Shown: piece by piece, positions 1 through 7,618 of the stretch
How the letters are laid out: every line of letters begins with the position of its first letter
Position numbering within the stretch: the stretch's first letter is position 1
Source of the DNA: CALBPI01 sp039033695
Lineage (GTDB): Bacteria; Pseudomonadota; Gammaproteobacteria; Steroidobacterales; Woeseiaceae
NCBI GenBank assembly: GCA_039033695.1
Contig: JBCCCC010000110.1
Coordinates: forward strand, 1 to 11,178
DNA: 11,178 bases
Reading direction: 5' to 3'
Program-made: the position numbers and the translations under genes
Notes under the pieces: model-generated
What the model was told of the DNA's origin: nothing
What the model saw: the letters and a program-made list of their open reading frames with translations, nothing else
Database searches by the model: none

Positions 1-747
1 ACTTGCGATCACCAGTGTCCGCAACCATGCCTTTACAGCTGCGACGTTGTCCAATTGAAAGCGCGCCGCGCTCCGTGGCCGCGAGCCGACGCGAATAGCG
101 AGCCCGCCACGCGCGTTAACGGCGTCAAAGCCAGCTTCGTCGGTCGTATCGTCGCCGACAAAAACCGGTTGGCGATCGCGCCAGGGCTGGCGGTCACAGA
201 ACGCCGCTATAGCGCTGCCCTTGTTCGCATTGCTTGCGCTGAGCTCGAGCACATGGTCGCCCTCAATGAGCTGAAATCTGTCATTGATGGGCGTGTGCAG
301 ATCCCGAACGGCATCGGCGAGTATCGAGCCCAGCTCGGGCGAGCGTCGATAATGCAACGCGGCGCCAAACTGCTTTTCCTCCAGCAGGCTTCCCTTGGCG
401 CGATCTCGCAACGATCGTAGCGCCGCCAAGGTGTCTTCTGGTAACGCCTCGCCCAATCGCCTGAATGCCTGTCTATCGCGAATCTCGAGCCCATGAGAGC
501 CGGCAACGCAAAGCGTTAGCGGATCAAACAAGCTGTCGATACTGGCTATGCTGCGCCCGCTAACTAGCGCAAGCGCGCCGTCGCAGCGGTGCTCAAGGTC
601 TGCGAGCAACGTGCGAAGGCCATCGTCCACGTGCACCGCGTCGGGCGTCTGTGCGAACGAAAGCAGCGTGCCGTCGACATCGAGAAACAATGCGATGTGC
701 CGTGGATCTTTTGCAGGCGGCGGAGGCAGCAAAGGGTCATTGTGCAA
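1..747 (-). CDS. otsB: Trehalose-6-phosphate phosphatase OtsB (3' end outside window)
   Basis: This HAD-superfamily phosphatase removes phosphate from trehalose 6-phosphate to give trehalose, an osmotic and stress protectant, in the cytosol. The open frame gives 249 residues up to the window edge; E. coli OtsB is 266, so only a short C-terminal piece is missing. Visible motifs are the HAD nucleophile block LFLDVDGTLL near residues 23-32, VSGR near 61-64, GSHGLE near 81-86 and the metal-binding GDDTTDE near 197-203. There is no ATG: an in-frame TGA lies at 778-780, and the best start is TTG at 745-747, with a GGAG ribosome site at 757-760 nine bases upstream. It is divergent from plsB. The partner synthase otsA is not in view and could lie beyond the left edge. 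The family call is firm. The start is a choice between TTG and rarer codons. Confidence 0.9.
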   Translation of the reverse strand, partial: MHNDPLLPPPPAKDPRHIALFLDVDGTLLSFAQTPDAVHVDDGLRTLLADLEHRCDGALALVSGRSIASIDSLFDPLTLCVAGSHGLEIRDRQAFRRLGEALPEDTLAALRSLRDRAKGSLLEEKQFGAALHYRRSPELGSILADAVRDLHTPINDRFQLIEGDHVLELSASNANKGSAIAAFCDRQPWRDRQPVFVGDDTTDEAGFDAVNARGGLAIRVGSRPRSAARFQLDNVAAVKAWLRTLVIAS

Positions 748-756
748 GCGGTTGTG

Positions 757-761
757 CTCCG
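757..761 (-). promoter_or_regulatory. Ribosome binding site deciding the otsB TTG start
   Basis: On the minus strand the sequence reads CGGAG, then nine bases, then TTG. No ATG or GTG lies between the upstream in-frame stop (778-780) and the conserved HAD motif, so this site supports the TTG at 747 as the start. Confidence 0.55.
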
Positions 762-865
762 ATTTATTGTCATGTTCTCAAGTCGCCCCCAAGACACAAT
801 TGCCCAGCAGGCGCCGAATTTCAAGCCGGCCGGCACGCTGCAGCGGGCCAAGCACCCGTATACGT

Positions 866-871
866 TACAAT
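866..871 (+). promoter_or_regulatory. Possible -10 element for plsB
   Basis: TACAAT matches five of six positions of the sigma-70 -10 consensus, 55 bases before the plsB ATG. No good -35 hexamer sits 16-18 bases upstream, so an activator or another sigma factor would be needed. A start near 877 would place the hairpin at 886-904 close to the 5' end of the transcript. This is inference from one hexamer only. Confidence 0.25.
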
Positions 872-885
872 AGTGTGATAGTTCC

Positions 886-904
886 GCCCGGCAAACTGCC
901 GGGC
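886..904 (+). repeat. Perfect 8-bp inverted repeat (hairpin) in the plsB leader
   Basis: GCCCGGCA, loop AAC, TGCCGGGC: eight perfect pairs, mostly G-C, ending 22 bases before the plsB ATG. No T-run follows on either strand, so it is not an intrinsic terminator. It could be a leader stem-loop that protects or controls the plsB message, or a dyad operator between the divergent otsB and plsB genes. Confidence 0.7.
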
Positions 905-926
905 TGACAGCCAAGGCATAGCAATA

Positions 927-3449
927 ATGACCGGATTCGGCCGCGCGATCAGCGCTGCGCTCGCACGTGTAATGCGTCTTTGGGTACGGCCCGAGGTGCT
1001 GACAGACGCCAATGTGGACACCATTCGCAAATTACATGCGGATCCGGCAGTGCGCGTCTGTTACGTGCTTGAGACCGGTGGGCTCGCAGACTTTCTCACG
1101 TTGCAGACGGTCTGCCAGCAAAGGAGTTTGGCATTACCTTCGGACGAGCTGCAGTTTGCCAATGAGCAGTTCGGTCGCTCGGTGGTTGTGCTCAGGCGGC
1201 TGCGGGGCTGGCTGTTCAGGCGCAAGACACGTACTCAGTCGCGGCGCCTGACGCAAGTTGTTGAAGCCGCTGTAGCTGCTCGTGATACCGATACGGCGAC
1301 GGTTGATGCGCTGCCCTTATACCTGATTCCCGTCGGTATCTACTGGGGTCGCGCCCCAGGCAAAGAGCGCTCGTGGCTGACGTTGCTGTTCTCCGAGGAT
1401 TGGGAGGTCGCGGGGCGCACGCGTAAATTCATTACAACGCTGTTACATGGTCGGCATACGCTGTTGCAGTTTTCCGAACCCATGCAGATGGCGCCGATTC
1501 TCCGGGAGGGTATGGATGCGTCGCGCAGTTTGCGCATGGCTTCCCGGGTCTTGCGCGTGCATTTTCGTTTGCGCCGCGAGGCAACTGTCGGGCCTGACCT
1601 GTCGCACCGTCGAACACTCATTAACGAAGTCTTGCGCGATGCGCCGGTACGGGCGTTAGTCGGGGCAGAGGGCGACGCGGGCAGCCGTGCACGCAACAAG
1701 GCGGAGAAGCGGGCGCGCAAATACGCAATGGAAGTCGCCGCAGACTTATCGTATCCGACCGTGCGCATTCTCGATCGTGTGTTGACCGGCTTATGGCACC
1801 GGATTTACGACGGCATCGAGCTAAACGGCATTGATCGATTGCGGGAGACCGCCGACGGCAATGAACTGGTCTACGTGCCGTGTCACCGCAGCCACTTCGA
1901 CTACTTGCTGTTGTCTTACGTACTTTACAAGCAAGGCCTCTCGCTGCCGTATGTGGCCGCTGGCATCAATCTGAACCTGCCAGTCGTCGGCGCGATCCTG
2001 CGAAGCGGCGGCGCATTCTTTCTGCGCCGTTCATTCAGCGGAAATCGCCTCTACGCAGCTGTCTTTCGCGCGTATGTCAAAGCGCTGCAAACGCGAGGGT
2101 ATCCGCTGGAGTACTTTATCGAGGGTGGTCGCAGTCGAACCGGTCGGTTGCTGACGCCGAAGGGCGGCATGTTAAGTATGACCATTCAGGCGTTCCGTGA
2201 AGATGATCGCAGGCCCGTGAAATTCGTACCGGTGTATTTCGGTTACGAACGGCTCATTGAAGGACCGTCTTTTATTGGTGAGATGAGCGGCCAAAAAAAG
2301 CGCAAGGAGTCGTTGTTCGGCCTGGTCCGATCGCTCAAGGCACTGCGTGAGCAATTTGGTCAGGTCTACGTCAATATCGGTGAGCCTATTGACCTTGCCA
2401 ATCTGCTCGATCAATACAGCGACGATTGGCGCGACGCCGATCCGCACGGTACCGAGAAGCCGGAATGGTTGTCGGATGCCGTGGACACGCTAGGCTGGCA
2501 AATTCTGGAACGCATCAATGGCGCCGCTGCAGTGACGCCAATCAGCCTGTTGGCGTTGGCACTGCTGGGTACGCCGCGTCAGGCAATGTCGCGCGATGAC
2601 CTGACCCGACTGCTCGACCTGTATCTGGCGCTGTTTGCGCGCACACGCGATGCCACAACGACCACCTTGCCGGACATGAGTGCCGACGACATCATCGCGC
2701 ACGGCGAAAAACTGGATGTGATCCGGGTTGAGTCGCACCGTCTCGGCAGCATTGTGCATTTGCCGGAGCGGCAGGCGCTGCTGCTGACCTATTTCCGCAA
2801 CAATATTCTGCATCTCAACGCCGTGCCGTCGCTGATCGCGGCATGCTACCTGCAAGGCGAATCACTGAGTGAGCCCGAGATTCTGCGCCTGTTGCACCTG
2901 ACGGCGCCGTACGTGAGCCAGGAGCTGCGCGTCAGCTGGTCAGCCGAACAGTTGCCTGGCCTGGTATCGACTGTGCTTGATGCGATGTGTGATGCCCGGC
3001 TGCTGATTCGGGAGGGGAGTGTCTTTAGCAGGCCGCCCGTCGGCAGCGCCAGTGCGTTCGCGTTGAATCAATTAGCCCAGTCCATTGTGCCGGTGCTGCA
3101 ACGCTACTATATGACGATCGCATTGCTGAACAAATATGGTGACGGACAGCTCACACAGAATCGTCTGGAAGAGCTCTGCCAGCTGTGTGCCGAGCGATTG
3201 TCGATACTGTACGGCATGCGCTCGCCAGATTTCTTCGATCGACGGTTGTTCCGCGAGTTTCTTGGTGTATTGCGCGAGCGGTCAGTCATTCGTATCGATG
3301 ACGACAGCAAGTTGGAGATGACCGGCGATTTCTCGGCGATCGACCGCGATGCCTTGTTGGTGCTCGGTGCGCCGCTGCGCCACAGTATTCTTAGCGTGAC
3401 GGAAATTAGCCCCGAGGCGTCCAGACAAGCAGCAGACGGTGTGAAATAA
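927..3449 (+). CDS. plsB: Glycerol-3-phosphate 1-O-acyltransferase PlsB
   Basis: This enzyme transfers an acyl group from acyl-ACP or acyl-CoA to position 1 of glycerol 3-phosphate, the first committed step of phospholipid synthesis, at the inner face of the cytoplasmic membrane. The protein is 840 residues (E. coli PlsB is 807) and resembles it through most of its length. The catalytic HX4D motif is HRSHFD at 320-325. The other acyltransferase blocks are GAFFLRR at 362-368, EGGRSRTGR at 399-407 and FVPVYFGYE at 433-441. The long C-terminal region (roughly 500-820), specific to PlsB rather than to PlsC or PlsY, is also present. The ATG has a modest AAGG site ten bases upstream. trhO follows after seven bases, suggesting co-transcription. 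A hairpin lies in the leader. The identification is secure. Confidence 0.97.
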   Translation: MTGFGRAISAALARVMRLWVRPEVLTDANVDTIRKLHADPAVRVCYVLETGGLADFLTLQTVCQQRSLALPSDELQFANEQFGRSVVVLRRLRGWLFRRKTRTQSRRLTQVVEAAVAARDTDTATVDALPLYLIPVGIYWGRAPGKERSWLTLLFSEDWEVAGRTRKFITTLLHGRHTLLQFSEPMQMAPILREGMDASRSLRMASRVLRVHFRLRREATVGPDLSHRRTLINEVLRDAPVRALVGAEGDAGSRARNKAEKRARKYAMEVAADLSYPTVRILDRVLTGLWHRIYDGIELNGIDRLRETADGNELVYVPCHRSHFDYLLLSYVLYKQGLSLPYVAAGINLNLPVVGAILRSGGAFFLRRSFSGNRLYAAVFRAYVKALQTRGYPLEYFIEGGRSRTGRLLTPKGGMLSMTIQAFREDDRRPVKFVPVYFGYERLIEGPSFIGEMSGQKKRKESLFGLVRSLKALREQFGQVYVNIGEPIDLANLLDQYSDDWRDADPHGTEKPEWLSDAVDTLGWQILERINGAAAVTPISLLALALLGTPRQAMSRDDLTRLLDLYLALFARTRDATTTTLPDMSADDIIAHGEKLDVIRVESHRLGSIVHLPERQALLLTYFRNNILHLNAVPSLIAACYLQGESLSEPEILRLLHLTAPYVSQELRVSWSAEQLPGLVSTVLDAMCDARLLIREGSVFSRPPVGSASAFALNQLAQSIVPVLQRYYMTIALLNKYGDGQLTQNRLEELCQLCAERLSILYGMRSPDFFDRRLFREFLGVLRERSVIRIDDDSKLEMTGDFSAIDRDALLVLGAPLRHSILSVTEISPEASRQAADGVK

Positions 3450-3456
3450 TTGGCCC

Positions 3457-4407
3457 ATGACGGCTATCGATGTCACATCATTTTATCGCTTCACGCGCGT
3501 TCGTGACCCTCAGGCGCTGGGGGAGGCGGTCCGCGAGCAAGCGGCCAGGCTTGGGCTGCTGGGCACTGCTATTGTTGCTCCGGAGGGCCTGAATGCGACG
3601 CTGTCCGGCGAGCGGCAAGCGCTACTCGATATGCTTGCCTGGCTGGAGCAGCATTCCGGGTTCAACGACATGCAAGGCCGCTGGTCGAAGACCGATGCAC
3701 CACCGTTCAGGCGGCTTCGCATCAAGTATCGGGACGAGATTGTGTCGATGGGTCGGGCCGACATTAACCCGGCAGATGGTCAGGGCGAACACGTGTCAGC
3801 AGCGCAGTGGAATGCGTTATTGGCCGATCCCGACACGGTGGTAATCGACACCCGCAATCAGTACGAGATTGAGGTCGGCAGCTTTGCGGGGGCCATCGAC
3901 CCCGCGACAACGAATTTTCGCGAGTTCGAGGGCTTCGTAGAACGTGAGTTGACCACGCTGCGCGACCGACCGATCGCGATGTTTTGTACCGGCGGTATTC
4001 GTTGTGAAAAGGCGACCGCAGTCATGAAGGATATGGGCTTTGAAAAACTCTACCAGCTTGACGGCGGCATCCTGGGCTACCTTGACCAGGTGGCAGGCGA
4101 CGCGACGCTGGATGATCGCTGGCAAGGCGAGTGTTTCGTATTCGATTCGCGCGTCGCGGTCGATCATTCGTTGGCGCCGGGCGGGTATGTGCAGTGTTAC
4201 GGTTGCCGCCGGGCGCTGTCAGCTGCGGACCTCGCCAAACCCGAGTATGAGCCAGGCATTTGCTGCGCCCGCTGTGTAGATTCACTCACTGACGCACAAC
4301 GTGCTCAGTTCGAAGAGCGCAAGCGTCAGGTTGCGCTGGCAGACCAGCGAGGCACGGCGCACATCGGCGCGCACTTCGAGCACGCTAAGCATTCAGGTCA
4401 GGAATAA
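3457..4407 (+). CDS. trhO: tRNA uridine(34) hydroxylase TrhO (YceA, rhodanese family)
   Basis: TrhO uses molecular oxygen to hydroxylate uridine 34 of certain tRNAs, giving ho5U, which is later converted to cmo5U or mcmo5U. The 316-residue protein has the family layout: an N-terminal acylphosphatase-like domain (about 1-100), a rhodanese domain (about 110-215) with DTRN at 131-134, and the active-site loop CTGGIRC with Cys177 and Cys183. A C-terminal cysteine cluster (247, 250, 269, 270, 273) looks able to bind metal. It begins seven bases after the plsB stop and lacks a strong ribosome site of its own, so translational coupling to plsB is plausible. Its last 23 bp overlap the convergent DUF465 gene. 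The function is taken from the E. coli and B. subtilis family members. Confidence 0.95.
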   Translation: MTAIDVTSFYRFTRVRDPQALGEAVREQAARLGLLGTAIVAPEGLNATLSGERQALLDMLAWLEQHSGFNDMQGRWSKTDAPPFRRLRIKYRDEIVSMGRADINPADGQGEHVSAAQWNALLADPDTVVIDTRNQYEIEVGSFAGAIDPATTNFREFEGFVERELTTLRDRPIAMFCTGGIRCEKATAVMKDMGFEKLYQLDGGILGYLDQVAGDATLDDRWQGECFVFDSRVAVDHSLAPGGYVQCYGCRRALSAADLAKPEYEPGICCARCVDSLTDAQRAQFEERKRQVALADQRGTAHIGAHFEHAKHSGQE

Positions 4408-4612
4408 TCTCCGACTCGAATTTGACAATGGCGTCTTTGATCAAGAGCTTGCGCTTTTTCAGGCGCCGCAGTCGAATCTGATCCATCGTAATGTCGTGCG
4501 ACAAGCGATCGATCAGGTCGTTGAGGTCGCTATGCATTACCCGCAATTCCTTTAGCTTGGCAAGCGTATCCAGCGACTCATGCTCGACGATTTCGGTAAC
4601 GTTATCGTCCAT
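4385..4612 (-). CDS. DUF465 / YdcH-like small coiled-coil protein
   Basis: This is a 75-residue protein with no signal peptide or membrane segment. It is almost wholly predicted helix, with a heptad-like pattern of leucines and a basic stretch RLRRLKKRK near 47-55 followed by LLIKDAI, which is the hallmark of the DUF465 (YdcH) family. It resembles SlyX-type small helical proteins in size and character. The biochemical role of this family is not known to me. It starts 16 bases after the cysQ stop on the same strand, so it is probably the second gene of a cysQ operon. An AGGC site lies just upstream of its ATG. Its 3' end overlaps trhO by 23 bp on the opposite strand. Confidence 0.85.
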   Translation of the reverse strand: MDDNVTEIVEHESLDTLAKLKELRVMHSDLNDLIDRLSHDITMDQIRLRRLKKRKLLIKDAIVKFESEIIPDLNA

Positions 4613-4628
4613 AGTTGCCTATCTTACA

Positions 4629-5435
4629 CTAAGGCTTGGCGTCCAAGCCTTCGGTTGCGGCCAGCCAGTCGCGCGAGCGGCTGCCAACGACCACAAAGTA
4701 GGGGTTGAGGATATCGTCTTTGCGATTGTAGGCGAGTGCTTGCCCATCCAAAGTGAGCACGCTGCCGCCGGCGGCTTCGACCACCGCTTGCGCGGCACCT
4801 GTGTCCCATTCTGATGTGAGTCCGAGCCTGGGATACACGTCAGCCCCGCCTTCGGCGACAACGCAGAACTTTAGTGAGCTGCCCATCGCGATGATTTCAT
4901 GCTCGCCAATCCTGGCCAGCCATTGCGCGATGGCATCGGACTGGTGCGATCGGCTGCCAACCACGCGTGCGGTCGCGGGTGTCTCGTCGCTCACTTGAAT
5001 GGCAGTCGGCGCTTGGTCCGCGTCCTGACGCCAGGCGCCGCTGCCCGGGATGCCAACGTACGTCACATTGCGTACCGGCACATGGACAATGCCGAGCACG
5101 GGCCGATGCTGTTCGATCAACGCAATATTGACTGTGAACTCGCCGTTGCGCTTGACGAATTCCTTGGTGCCATCGAGTGGGTCCACCAGCCAATAGCGTT
5201 GCCATTGGCCGCGCACAGAAAAATCCTCCAATCCGGCCTCTTCGCTGATGACCGGCGTGCCCGGATCCTGCTCTGCCAGCCCTGCGCTAATGATGCGATG
5301 CGCCGCAAGGTCGGCTTTGGTCAGCGGCGACTCGTCGGATTTGGTATCAACCGAAAAGTCGGTCTCGTAGACCGCGAGAATAGCGCGGCCCGCGCTGCGA
5401 GCCAGTTCGATGACCCATTGGTGTTCTTCAGGCAT
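4629..5435 (-). CDS. cysQ: 3'(2'),5'-bisphosphate nucleotidase CysQ
   Basis: CysQ hydrolyses 3'-phosphoadenosine 5'-phosphate (PAP) to AMP, clearing a toxic by-product of sulfate assimilation and limiting PAPS. It belongs to the Mg-dependent, Li-sensitive inositol monophosphatase fold. The 268-residue protein carries the metal-binding SEE at 64-66, DPLDGTKEF at 85-93, the GSSLKF strand at 185-190 and WDTGAAQ at 210-216. DGTKEF distinguishes CysQ-type enzymes from SuhB-type inositol phosphatases. The ATG has an AAGAG site a few bases upstream. The DUF465 gene follows after 16 bases, and yrfG is divergent. In Pseudomonas, as I recall, cysQ lies beside nudE and a yrfG-like gene; here nudE is absent from between them. 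Confidence 0.94.
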   Translation of the reverse strand: MPEEHQWVIELARSAGRAILAVYETDFSVDTKSDESPLTKADLAAHRIISAGLAEQDPGTPVISEEAGLEDFSVRGQWQRYWLVDPLDGTKEFVKRNGEFTVNIALIEQHRPVLGIVHVPVRNVTYVGIPGSGAWRQDADQAPTAIQVSDETPATARVVGSRSHQSDAIAQWLARIGEHEIIAMGSSLKFCVVAEGGADVYPRLGLTSEWDTGAAQAVVEAAGGSVLTLDGQALAYNRKDDILNPYFVVVGSRSRDWLAATEGLDAKP

Positions 5436-5471
5436 GGTGTCTCTTCTGTTGCCAGGTCGTAGAGCTTGCGG

Positions 5472-5480
5472 ATACTAACA
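5472..5480 (-). promoter_or_regulatory. Possible extended -10 promoter for cysQ
   Basis: On the minus strand the sequence reads TGT then TAGTAT, an extended -10 arrangement, about 37 bases before the cysQ ATG. No convincing -35 is present. The same AT-rich spot read on the plus strand gives TTGCCA (5449-5454), an 18-base spacer and TACTAA (5473-5478), a weak candidate for yrfG. Both are pattern matches only. Confidence 0.25.
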
Positions 5481-5525
5481 AAAATGCGTTTGCTAAACTC
5501 TGCGTTTGCATTGCCGGGCACTCAG

Positions 5526-6179
5526 ATGGCACCAGATCTTTCAAATCACTCGACGTTGTTGCTGGACATGGATGGCACGCTGCTTGACCTTGCCTACGAC
5601 AACCACTTTTGGCTTGAGGCGGTGCCAGCCGCCTATGCGCAGTCGCGCGGACTGCCGCTGGCGCGAGCGACAACCGAGGTCGCAACGCTCATCGGTCGAC
5701 AGGCTGGCACGCTTAACTGGTATTGCCTGGATTTTTGGAGTGACTCGCTGGGTCTCGACATCATGGCGCTCAAGCGCTCCTGCGAGTCGCGCATCGGCTA
5801 TCTCGACGGCGCAGAGGCATTCCTGCTGCGGGCACGGCTTGCCGGCTTTCGACTCGTCCTGGTTACCAATTCAACGCGCGCGCTGCTCGAGCTCAAAGAC
5901 GAACATACCGGTGTTACGGACCACATGGATGCCGTGTATAGCTCACATGACTTTCGTGCCGCTAAGGAGTCGCAGGCCTTCTGGCAACGGTTCGCCCAGG
6001 CGGAGGGTCTCGACCGGCGCGAGTGTGTGCTGATTGACGATAGTGCTTCGGTGCTGCTGGCGGCTCGCCTGTTCGGTATCGGCGGCGTCATGGGCTTGCG
6101 CCAACCGGACAGCCGCATGCCGCCACGCGAGCTTGCCGGGCTGCCGTCGGTTAACGATGTGTCGCAATTGTTGCGTTAG
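5526..6179 (+). CDS. yrfG: GMP/IMP nucleotidase YrfG (HAD family)
   Basis: This HAD hydrolase dephosphorylates purine monophosphates; the E. coli homologue YrfG acts on GMP and IMP. With the ATG at 5526 the protein has 217 residues (E. coli about 222) and the same distance to motif I, LLLDMDGTLLDL at 11-22. The family signature LNWYCLDFWSDSLGLDI follows at 63-79, with HAD motif II TNS at 114-116, a lysine (147) as motif III and DD at 171-172 as motif IV. The frame stays open upstream, with an ATG at 5484 and a TTG at 5466. These would add 14 or 20 residues with no counterpart in E. coli, and a possible promoter overlaps them. No start has a clear ribosome site, so the start is uncertain. The stop overlaps that of rhlB by 4 bp on the opposite strand. 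Confidence 0.9.
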   Translation: MAPDLSNHSTLLLDMDGTLLDLAYDNHFWLEAVPAAYAQSRGLPLARATTEVATLIGRQAGTLNWYCLDFWSDSLGLDIMALKRSCESRIGYLDGAEAFLLRARLAGFRLVLVTNSTRALLELKDEHTGVTDHMDAVYSSHDFRAAKESQAFWQRFAQAEGLDRRECVLIDDSASVLLAARLFGIGGVMGLRQPDSRMPPRELAGLPSVNDVSQLLR

Positions 6180-7450
6180 TTGCGTCGACGCGGGCGATTG
6201 CCGCCGCTACTGCCGCTGGATCGGCGGCGACTATCGTTGCGTGGTTTACGCGGCCTGCGCGGCGGGCGCGTGATCTTCGGCAGTGATTCATGGTCGAAAC
6301 TTGCGACCGGAATCCGAAAGCCAATGTAGTCCTCGATGTCAGGCAGCGACATCACGTACTGCTCGCAGCCGAAGCTGACCGCAACACCGGACGCGCCGGC
6401 TCTTGCGGTACGACCGATACGATGCACATAGTCCTCGCGATCTTGCGGCAGGTCATAGTTGAATACGTGACTCACATCGTCGATATGCAGCCCTCGCGAG
6501 GCAACATCCGTGCCGATGAGCACATTGAGTTCGCCCGCCTGGAATGCCTGCAACATGCGCAGCCGCTTCTTCTGCGGTACATCCCCTGAAATCGCCTTGG
6601 CCACAATATCGTTGGCGTTGAGCGTGTCCTCGAGTCGTTCCGCCTCGCGCTTGGTGTTGACAAATACCATGGTGCGCTCGATATCCATCTCGCGCATCAA
6701 TTTGATCAACAGCGGAATTTTTTCTTCGTTGGATGGGTAATAAATACTCTGTTCAACGCGATCCGCTGTGACCTTTTCAGGCTCGATGCGAATCAGCTCC
6801 GGGTCATTCATGTGTTCCGCCGCAAGCTCCATCACGCGATAGGAGAGCGTTGCCGAGAACAACAGGTTGAGCCGATCATTCGCGGGTGGCAGCCGTCTCA
6901 GCAAGAACCGGATGTCCTTGATAAAGCCGAGATCGAACATTCGGTCAGCTTCGTCGAGCACCAGTACCTGCGCTTGCTTCATATGGAACACGCGCTGCTT
7001 GAAGTAATCGATGATTCGACCGGGTGTGCCGATCAGGATATCAATGCCGTTCTCGATTATCGTGCGCTGTTTGTCGTAATCAGTGCCGCCGTAGGCAAGG
7101 CCGATCTTCAGACCGGTATGCTCGCCAAGTGCTCGCGCATCATCGGCAATCTGCACGGCGAGCTCACGCGTTGGTGCGAGTACGAGCGCCCGAATGCCGC
7201 CTTGCTGGCGTTGCTCATCCGCAATCGGATTGGTGAGCAGGTAGTTGTACATGGCAATAACGAATGCCGCTGTCTTGCCCGTGCCGGTCTGGGCCTGCCC
7301 GGCGACATCGCTGCCTTTGAGTGCCATTGGCAGGGTCTGTGCCTGGATTGGCGTCGCAAATTGGAAGCCGGTTTGGGCGATGCCGCGTTGCAGTGAGTCT
7401 GGAAGCTCGAGTGTTGCGAATTCCAGTTCCGATAAGTGTTCTTGGGACAT
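6176..7450 (-). CDS. rhlB: ATP-dependent RNA helicase RhlB (DEAD-box)
   Basis: RhlB unwinds structured RNA; in E. coli it is the helicase of the RNase E degradosome. The 424-residue protein (E. coli 421) shows the Q motif (GFQFATPIQ, 28-36), Walker A AQTGTGKT at 53-60, PTRELA 93-98, DEAD 166-169, SAT 199-201 and HRIGRTAR 343-350. DRMFDLGFIKDIR after DEAD and YPSNEEK near 238-244 are RhlB-specific rather than RhlE or SrmB. The tail from about 396 is an Arg/Ser/Gly-rich, probably disordered RNA-binding extension. Its position divergent from trxA-rho matches E. coli and confirms the assignment. The ATG at 7448-7450 has GAGAG just upstream. The gene runs into yrfG, with a 4-bp stop overlap. Confidence 0.96.
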   Translation of the reverse strand: MSQEHLSELEFATLELPDSLQRGIAQTGFQFATPIQAQTLPMALKGSDVAGQAQTGTGKTAAFVIAMYNYLLTNPIADEQRQQGGIRALVLAPTRELAVQIADDARALGEHTGLKIGLAYGGTDYDKQRTIIENGIDILIGTPGRIIDYFKQRVFHMKQAQVLVLDEADRMFDLGFIKDIRFLLRRLPPANDRLNLLFSATLSYRVMELAAEHMNDPELIRIEPEKVTADRVEQSIYYPSNEEKIPLLIKLMREMDIERTMVFVNTKREAERLEDTLNANDIVAKAISGDVPQKKRLRMLQAFQAGELNVLIGTDVASRGLHIDDVSHVFNYDLPQDREDYVHRIGRTARAGASGVAVSFGCEQYVMSLPDIEDYIGFRIPVASFDHESLPKITRPPRRPRKPRNDSRRRSSGSSGGNRPRRRN

Positions 7451-7486
7451 GTTCTCTCAAAGTTGTTTGCTGAGGCGGGCGAACCG

Positions 7487-7495
7487 ATTACAACA
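7487..7495 (-). promoter_or_regulatory. Candidate extended -10 promoter for rhlB
   Basis: The minus strand reads TGT followed by TGTAAT, which matches five of six -10 positions and has the TGn extension, about 37 bases before the rhlB ATG. The -35 is poor (TAGGCG at an 18-base spacing), as is common for extended -10 promoters. Pattern evidence only. Confidence 0.35.
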
Positions 7496-7542
7496 ATTCG
7501 CACAAAATAACGCCTAAACACTTGCAAATTCAGGCGCGAAGG

Positions 7543-7556
7543 GGTGAAATTACACC
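7543..7556. repeat. Palindrome GGTGAAATTACACC, possible operator
   Basis: Twelve of fourteen bases are symmetric (GGTG N AATT N CACC). The site lies about 50 bases upstream of the candidate rhlB -10 and 220 bases from trxA, a position that would suit an activator of rhlB. I do not recognise the regulator. Confidence 0.4.
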
Positions 7557-7618
7557 AACAAAGCGCAACCGCCGTTGCCAAATCAAAACATCAACCCGCA
7601 TTTCAAGCGATACAGGCG

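Noticed and set aside
856..885. GGAACT on the minus strand as a sigma-E type -35 for otsB
   Set aside because: No matching -10 element is found at the expected spacing, so the resemblance rests on six bases only.
564..914. 116-residue minus-strand open frame with ATG over the otsB 5' end
   Set aside because: It is out of frame with the OtsB HAD motifs and rich in Cys and Arg; the real frame starts at the TTG at 747.
6200..6228. 7-bp GC-rich inverted repeat (GCCGCCG / CGGCGGC) near the end of rhlB
   Set aside because: It arises from repeated Gly, Ser and Arg codons in the low-complexity RhlB tail, with a 15-base loop and no T-run; it is not a credible terminator.
6812..7396. 194-residue plus-strand open frame opposite rhlB
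   Set aside because: It lies wholly antisense to conserved helicase motifs and has no family resemblance; it is an antisense shadow.
7511..7536. CGCCT / AGGCG inverted repeat around TTGCAA
   Set aside because: The five-base arms with a 16-base spacer are too short to be distinguished from chance.
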